Assembly: GCA_947260005.1 (NCBI GenBank)
Contig: CAMYOL010000068.1
Location: 17,207 to 81,206 of the forward strand
Reading direction: 5' to 3'
Origin: an uncultured Ectothiorhodospiraceae bacterium
Lineage (GTDB): Bacteria; Pseudomonadota; Gammaproteobacteria; UBA6429; Thiohalophilaceae
DNA: 64,000 nucleotides
The position numbers and the translations under genes were made by a program. This document shows positions 59,468 to 64,000 of this stretch, piece after piece. Position 1 is the first letter of the stretch. The number at the start of each line of letters is the position of its first letter. A model generated the notes under the pieces. It was not told where the DNA came from. It made no database searches and saw only the letters and a program-made list of their open reading frames with translations.

Positions 59468-59804
59468 TTATGTTGCATTTACTAACCCAGCTCCAACCTC
59501 ATACTCTTGTTTCTTATAAATTGCCATGGCAGTACTCATTCTTTATTAATCAATGTCTACTGTAAAACTTTTCTTTTCCGGGTACTGAATAAAAAATTAT
59601 TTTTTTATGACCTTTCGATGTTCCAATGAGATTTGAAATGATCTCGGTTCCATCACCAATTCCATGAAAGTCAGGATTAACTGCGACATCACAAATATAT
59701 GAACAATCCACTCCATCAGCTAATGCGCGACCACCGCCAACAATACGACCCGAGAATAGAACGAAGAATTTGTACATGCTGTTCTTAAACGCAATTTCCA
59801 GTTA
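59468..59804 (-). pseudogene. GNAT acetyltransferase pseudogene
   Basis: The open frame 59550-59777 encodes VAVNPDFHGIGDGTEIISNL, the acetyl-CoA loop of the GNAT family, and ends at FYSRH followed by TGA where the family has Gly. After a one-base frame change the sequence resumes as MSTAMAIYKKQEYEV to a stop at 59468. Upstream, the family-like LEIAFKNSMYK continues to a stop at about 59805, so the N-terminal third is also missing. Three lesions indicate a dead gene. Confidence 0.7.
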
Positions 59805-59833
59805 TTCTACCATCCCGTTAGACAAGTATCGCC

Positions 59834-61048
59834 ATGATTGAAATTAAACGTCCTCAAGAGCTGGTGCGTTTACAGCGTCTTGCCCTGGCAGCACAAGGTT
59901 TGCTACAGGCTCAACCCTATGGGCGTGGCCTGGAGGGAGCACGTAAAGCGATTAACCATATAGGTTATGTTCAGATCGACACGATATCAGTAGTGGAACG
60001 TGCACACCATCATGTCTTTTTCTCTAGGGTACCCAAGTTCAAGCCAGCCATGACTAATCAAATGTTGATCGATGGTGACATTTTTGAATATTGGGCACAC
60101 GCGGCAGCTTTTCTACCGATCGCTGATTATCGTTATTCATTACCCTACAAACACACCATTAAAACTGGCCAAACCCATTGGTATAAAAACAAAGATAAGA
60201 AGCTCATGAGCGAGCTGATGGCACGCATACGTTCAGATGGCCCAATCAGATCCCGTGATGTTGAAACTAATACGACTAAACGTGCAGGCTGGTGGGACTG
60301 GAAGCCAGCCAAAAAGGCACTCGAACAAATGTATATGGAAGGCGACCTAATGGTCAGTAACCGTGAAGGTTTTCAAAAGACATATGATCTAACCGAGCGG
60401 GTCCTGCCATCTAACGTAAATTCACAAATGCCTGATATGGATGAGTTTGCGTCGCACATTGTCGATCAACAATTGCGCTGCCATGGCTTTGCTTCACTAA
60501 AAGGGCTGACCTACCAGCGCCGCAATGCGGAACTACGCAAAGCAGTGAAAGCCCTGGTAAACGAAAGGTTGGCACAGCGCACTTTAGAACAGGTACAACT
60601 GAGCAGTGGCGATGTATTTATATTGGAAGCAGGTGCACTCGAATGCCGCCTTCCGCGACTGAACAACCGCATGTTAATTCTTTCGCCATTCGACAACAGT
60701 GTCATTCAACGCGAACGGCTCAAAGCATTGTTTCAATTCGACTATCAGTTAGAATGTTATCTACCCGCCGCCAAACGTCAGTATGGCTACTTTAGCTTAC
60801 CGCTACTTTACCGTGATGAATTTATTGGGCGGATGGATTGTAAGGCTCACCGAAAAACCAACCTTTTAGAGATCAAATTTCTCCATTTGGAACAACACAA
60901 TTATGACAAAGATTCAGTCATTACTGCCTTTGTCGACGCCATCACACCATTCTGTCATTTTCAGAAATGTGACTCCGTGACCTTGACGAAAACCCATCCA
61001 AAATATCTCGCCCAAGGTATTCGCCGTGCGCTAAAATCTGTAGGGTGA
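59834..61048 (+). CDS. winged-helix DNA glycosylase, YcaQ/AlkZ-like family
   Basis: A 404-residue HTH_42-superfamily protein. The GYVQIDTISVVERAHHHVFFSR block near residue 47 contains the catalytic QxD-type motif of YcaQ/AlkZ enzymes; EYWAHAAAFLPI and LSPFDNSVIQRERLKALF are further conserved blocks. E. coli YcaQ removes bulky N7-alkylated bases and opens DNA cross-links. Single gene, convergent with cobQ. Confidence 0.88.
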   Translation: MIEIKRPQELVRLQRLALAAQGLLQAQPYGRGLEGARKAINHIGYVQIDTISVVERAHHHVFFSRVPKFKPAMTNQMLIDGDIFEYWAHAAAFLPIADYRYSLPYKHTIKTGQTHWYKNKDKKLMSELMARIRSDGPIRSRDVETNTTKRAGWWDWKPAKKALEQMYMEGDLMVSNREGFQKTYDLTERVLPSNVNSQMPDMDEFASHIVDQQLRCHGFASLKGLTYQRRNAELRKAVKALVNERLAQRTLEQVQLSSGDVFILEAGALECRLPRLNNRMLILSPFDNSVIQRERLKALFQFDYQLECYLPAAKRQYGYFSLPLLYRDEFIGRMDCKAHRKTNLLEIKFLHLEQHNYDKDSVITAFVDAITPFCHFQKCDSVTLTKTHPKYLAQGIRRALKSVG

Positions 61049-61052
61049 CGCT

Positions 61053-61088
61053 ATTTTTTTGGTCTTCGTAGTCAATCACCAAAAAAAT
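61053..61088. terminator. bidirectional hairpin between the glycosylase and cobQ
   Basis: The 11-bp stem ATTTTTTTGGT / ACCAAAAAAAT with a 14-base loop lies between the two convergent stops. The long T/A runs fit a weak bidirectional terminator. Confidence 0.6.
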
Positions 61089-61144
61089 ATTTTGGAGCAA
61101 CAAATAGTAATCAACCGGAAATCGAATGCAAAAAAAATGAACGC

Positions 61145-62623
61145 CTACAAAATACTTAAATTAATATTTTCTTCGATTGCATCCGCCATTCGTTCAATCG
61201 CCTTTTCACGCACTTGATTATAATCCTGTGTAACCTCTAGTTTAAAACCCACCCAGTTTAAAATGCTTTGCAACGCCTCTGATTTCTCAAATAAACCATG
61301 AAAGTAAGTTCCAATAATCTGACCATCGTCCGAAACTACACCATCTTGCTTGCCATTCACTTCGGAAAACGGATTTGCTAAAGCCTCTCCTTGACTTATT
61401 CCTGCATGAATCTCATAACCTGTGAAGGTACTGTTATCACTTAATATCGTTCCCTCCACGTTACGTAGTGTTTTTTGTTTTTGCAGGGTTGATTCAAAAT
61501 CTAATAAGCCCAGCGCTTCACTAGAGCCTGTTTGATCTTCTATGCCATCGGGATCATGAATGGTTCGGCCCAGCATCTGGAAGCCACCGCAAATGCCTAA
61601 TAATTTTCCACCATAGCGAAGGTGTCGATTAATCTTTTCAGGCCAATTATGTTTTTTCAATAATGCTAAATCGGCACACACATTTTTACTGCCGGGTAAG
61701 ATTATTAAATCAGCCGGAGGAGGGCTGTCCTCGATATGGATGTATTCCAGTTCAACTTGTGGGTGCACGCGCAGTGGATCGAAGTCCGTATGATTACTTA
61801 TACGCGGTAATACAGGCACGATAATCTTACACCGAGACTGAGCCGTCTCAACAGGATTTGATGAATTATTGTCTGATGAATTCAGGTCTGATGAATTAAT
61901 ACTGTCTTCGGCATCCAAGTATAAATGGTGCAAATAGGGCAATACCCCTAACACCGGTTTGTTGGTGCGCGCTTCTAACCAGTCCAGGCCTGAGCGCAAC
62001 AATGCAATATCACCCCGAAATTTATTGATTACAAAACCAGCCACCCGTGCCTGCTCTGACTCGCTCAACAGTTCCAATGTCCCAACAATGTGTGCAAACA
62101 CCCCACCGCGATCGATGTCGGAAACTAATATAACCGGACAATCAACGGCTTCGGCAAAACCCATATTGGCAATATCTTTGTCACGCAAATTGATCTCAGC
62201 GGGACTGCCTGCGCCTTCGACCACGATAACCTCGTATTTCTCACTTAATCGCTGATGTGCATCCAGCACTGCCTGCATCGCCGTTTGTTTATACTCATGA
62301 TAATCCAGCGCATCCATATTACCGATCGCCTGACCATTAATAATAATCTGTGCCCCGACATCGGTATTGGGTTTGATCAACACGGGATTCATGTCGGTAT
62401 GGGGGTCAAGACCACAGGCCCGTGCCTGTAACGCCTGAGCCCGACCGATTTCACCCCCTTCAGACGTTACCGCGCTATTTAATGCCATGTTTTGCGGTTT
62501 AAACGGCGCAACCTTTATACCTTTGCGGTGTAATACACGGCATATACCTGCCACCAGGGCACTCTTACCGGCATCCGACGTTGTACCCTGGATCATTAAT
62601 GTAGATGGCATCTGAAATGACAT
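61145..62623 (-). CDS. cobQ: cobyric acid synthase
   Basis: A 492-residue enzyme that amidates four side chains of adenosylcobyrinic diamide in cobalamin synthesis. The N-terminal P-loop-like domain reads [17 protein letters not shown] with [12 protein letters not shown]; the C-terminal type 1 glutaminase has [12 protein letters not shown] with the Cys nucleophile and TYFHGLFE. A Ser/Asn-rich linker (about 235-260) is unusually simple. It is alone here, without other cob genes. Confidence 0.95.
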   Translation of the reverse strand: MSFQMPSTLMIQGTTSDAGKSALVAGICRVLHRKGIKVAPFKPQNMALNSAVTSEGGEIGRAQALQARACGLDPHTDMNPVLIKPNTDVGAQIIINGQAIGNMDALDYHEYKQTAMQAVLDAHQRLSEKYEVIVVEGAGSPAEINLRDKDIANMGFAEAVDCPVILVSDIDRGGVFAHIVGTLELLSESEQARVAGFVINKFRGDIALLRSGLDWLEARTNKPVLGVLPYLHHLYLDAEDSINSSDLNSSDNNSSNPVETAQSRCKIIVPVLPRISNHTDFDPLRVHPQVELEYIHIEDSPPPADLIILPGSKNVCADLALLKKHNWPEKINRHLRYGGKLLGICGGFQMLGRTIHDPDGIEDQTGSSEALGLLDFESTLQKQKTLRNVEGTILSDNSTFTGYEIHAGISQGEALANPFSEVNGKQDGVVSDDGQIIGTYFHGLFEKSEALQSILNWVGFKLEVTQDYNQVREKAIERMADAIEENINLSIL

Positions 62624-62860
62624 AAATTAAGCTATTCTTTTCATTGATGTTACAAAGGAAATCAAGACTACTATTAAATAGGACTGCCGACCATTTCTAA
62701 CTTTATTTATTACAAACATTTCCCTGCTCATAAAATTGACTAAACTTTTGTAGGCTACCTGTCCTAAATCAATAAATGAGAACTCAACAAAAGCTATGAT
62801 CGGCTAGTAACCATTCAAAACACCCGTGAACATAGGCTCTTACCGAGCTGGAGCGCTCTT

Positions 62861-64000
62861 ATGGAAAAGCCCAAAACCCTGACCATTGATGGCAACCAGG
62901 CCGCCGCCGAGATTGCACATATGACCAATGAGGTCATTGCGATTTATCCGATTACCCCGGCCTCACCGATGGGCGAATGGGCAGATGAATGGTCATCACG
63001 CAAACGACCCAATCTATGGGGCTCGGTCCCTCGCATTATCGAATTACAAAGTGAGGCCGGTGCGGCCGGCACCATTCATGGCGCCCTGCAAACCGGTGTG
63101 TTAACCACGACCTTTACTGCATCACAGGGATTATTATTGATGATCCCCAACATGTTTAAGATTGCCGGCGAACTCTCACCCACGGTATTTCATGTCGCCG
63201 CCCGCTCTCTTGCCGCTCAGGCCCTGTCAATTTTTGGTGATCACAGCGATGTGATGGCCGCGCGCACAACCGGTTTTGCGTTTCTCGCCTCGGCCTGTCC
63301 GCAGGAGGTCATGGACATGGCCTTGATCGCGCAGGTGGCCACACTTGAAGCGCGCATACCCATTGTGCATTTTTTTGATGGTTTCCGTACTTCTCATGAG
63401 GTGGCCAAGATCCAGTCCGTTGACGCCGCCGTGATCCGTGAAATGATGAATACGGACAAGATTGCCGAACATCGACAACGCGCCCTGTCGCCAGAGCATC
63501 CCGTGATCAGAGGAACCTCTCAAAACCCGGATGTTTATTTTCAGGCTCGTGAATCGGTTAATCGCTATTACCAGGCCATGCCAGGTATTGTGCAAAAGGT
63601 CATGGATCAGTTCGCCACGCTCACGGGTCGGGCTTATCACTTGTTTGATTATGTCGGTGCGGATGACGCTGAAAAAATTATTATCCTGATGGGCTCAGGG
63701 GCAGAGACCGCAGAGGAAACCGTTGTTTATCTTAATGCCCAAGGTGAAAAAGTCGGACTGATCAAGGTCCGTCTGTTCCGTCCCTTTGATGCAACAGCGT
63801 TAATCAACGCGCTACCATCCACCACGTTATCCATTGCCGTTCTCGATCGCACTAAAGAACCCGGCGCCGATGGCGAACCGCTTTATAAAGATGTCGTCAC
63901 AGCACTGGCTCAATGTTGCCTTGCTGATCAAGACAATAAGAATGCTAAACGCTTTAAACAACTCCCAACCATCATCGGTGGACGCTATGGCTTATCGTCA
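62861..64000 (+). CDS. nifJ: pyruvate:ferredoxin (flavodoxin) oxidoreductase, N-terminal part (cut by window edge)
   Basis: The frame opens at ATG 62861 after a GGAG site and stays open to the window end (380 codons). The start MEKPKTLTIDGNQAAAEIAH, AIYPITPASPMGEWADEW, FTASQGLLLMIPNMFKIAGE and GDHSDVMAARTTGFA are domain I of NifJ; IIILMGSGAETAEETV and RLFRPFDA belong to domain II. The enzyme converts pyruvate and CoA to acetyl-CoA and CO2 with reduced ferredoxin. The ferredoxin-like and TPP-binding C-terminal domains lie beyond the window. Confidence 0.93.
   Translation, partial: MEKPKTLTIDGNQAAAEIAHMTNEVIAIYPITPASPMGEWADEWSSRKRPNLWGSVPRIIELQSEAGAAGTIHGALQTGVLTTTFTASQGLLLMIPNMFKIAGELSPTVFHVAARSLAAQALSIFGDHSDVMAARTTGFAFLASACPQEVMDMALIAQVATLEARIPIVHFFDGFRTSHEVAKIQSVDAAVIREMMNTDKIAEHRQRALSPEHPVIRGTSQNPDVYFQARESVNRYYQAMPGIVQKVMDQFATLTGRAYHLFDYVGADDAEKIIILMGSGAETAEETVVYLNAQGEKVGLIKVRLFRPFDATALINALPSTTLSIAVLDRTKEPGADGEPLYKDVVTALAQCCLADQDNKNAKRFKQLPTIIGGRYGLSS

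Overview
The window looks like chromosomal DNA of a gammaproteobacterium. Three housekeeping blocks support this: pilMNOPQ-aroK-aroB with a DamX-like gene downstream, rhlB divergent from trxA-rho, and lysM-dprA-smg-topA opposite def-fmt-rsmB-ntrYX-trkAH. An oxygen-dependent hemF together with the start of a nifJ-type pyruvate oxidoreductase suggests an organism that meets both oxic and anoxic conditions. Genus cannot be told from the sequence alone. No tRNA, rRNA, CRISPR array, prophage or complete insertion sequence was seen.

Layout. 1-3133 (minus): a compact operon of a class I-like HMG-CoA reductase, a UbiA-family prenyltransferase and a PEP-synthase-like protein cut by the window edge. 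3363-8066 (minus): a 1567-residue exported protein with a beta-propeller, a long leucine-rich-repeat array with a 99-residue higher-order period, an Ig-like domain and a GEVED domain. 8269-18857 (minus): the type IV pilus assembly operon pilMNOPQ, then aroK, aroB, a dGTPase-like gene, a small WGR protein and an AAA+/TIG/SPOR protein. 19053-22294 (plus): PBP1A and a conserved unknown, ending in a 53-bp perfect inverted repeat. 22421-27615 (minus): malic enzyme, nuclease, rpmE, a DUF3135 gene, rho and trxA. 27827-29952 (plus): rhlB and an OmpA-type lipoprotein. 29980-38166 (minus): hemF, tsaC, a FliB-family gene, topA, smg, dprA and a LysM lipoprotein. 38300-48374 (plus): def, fmt, rsmB, a DUF4390 gene, ntrY, ntrX, trkA and trkH.

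From about 48.4 kb onward the window is more accessory. It holds decayed small ORFs, an AT-rich lipoprotein, glmU-glmS with an FKBP gene, an acidic DUF5666 lipoprotein, a TauE/SafE permease, a mosaic of dRS3-like repeats, a von Willebrand factor A protein followed by a branched inverted-repeat structure, a DUF1003 protein, a GNAT pseudogene, a YcaQ-type DNA glycosylase, cobQ and the start of nifJ.

How the genes work together. PilM, N, O and P form the inner-membrane alignment complex that connects to the PilQ secretin. AroK and AroB act in the shikimate pathway. GlmU and GlmS supply UDP-GlcNAc for the wall built by PBP1A, and the SPOR protein probably acts at the division septum. Def, Fmt and RsmB serve translation. 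NtrY/NtrX is a membrane two-component pair, although this NtrX has lost the ATPase and sigma-54 contact motifs. TrkA and TrkH form a potassium uptake system.

Most worth a second look: the hmgR-ubiA-PEP-synthase-like operon, the LRR supermodules, the degenerate NtrX, the rpmE terminator that doubles as signal-peptide code, the 53-bp palindrome, and the branched structure at 58006-58098. All family assignments come from reading motifs by eye; no database search was run.
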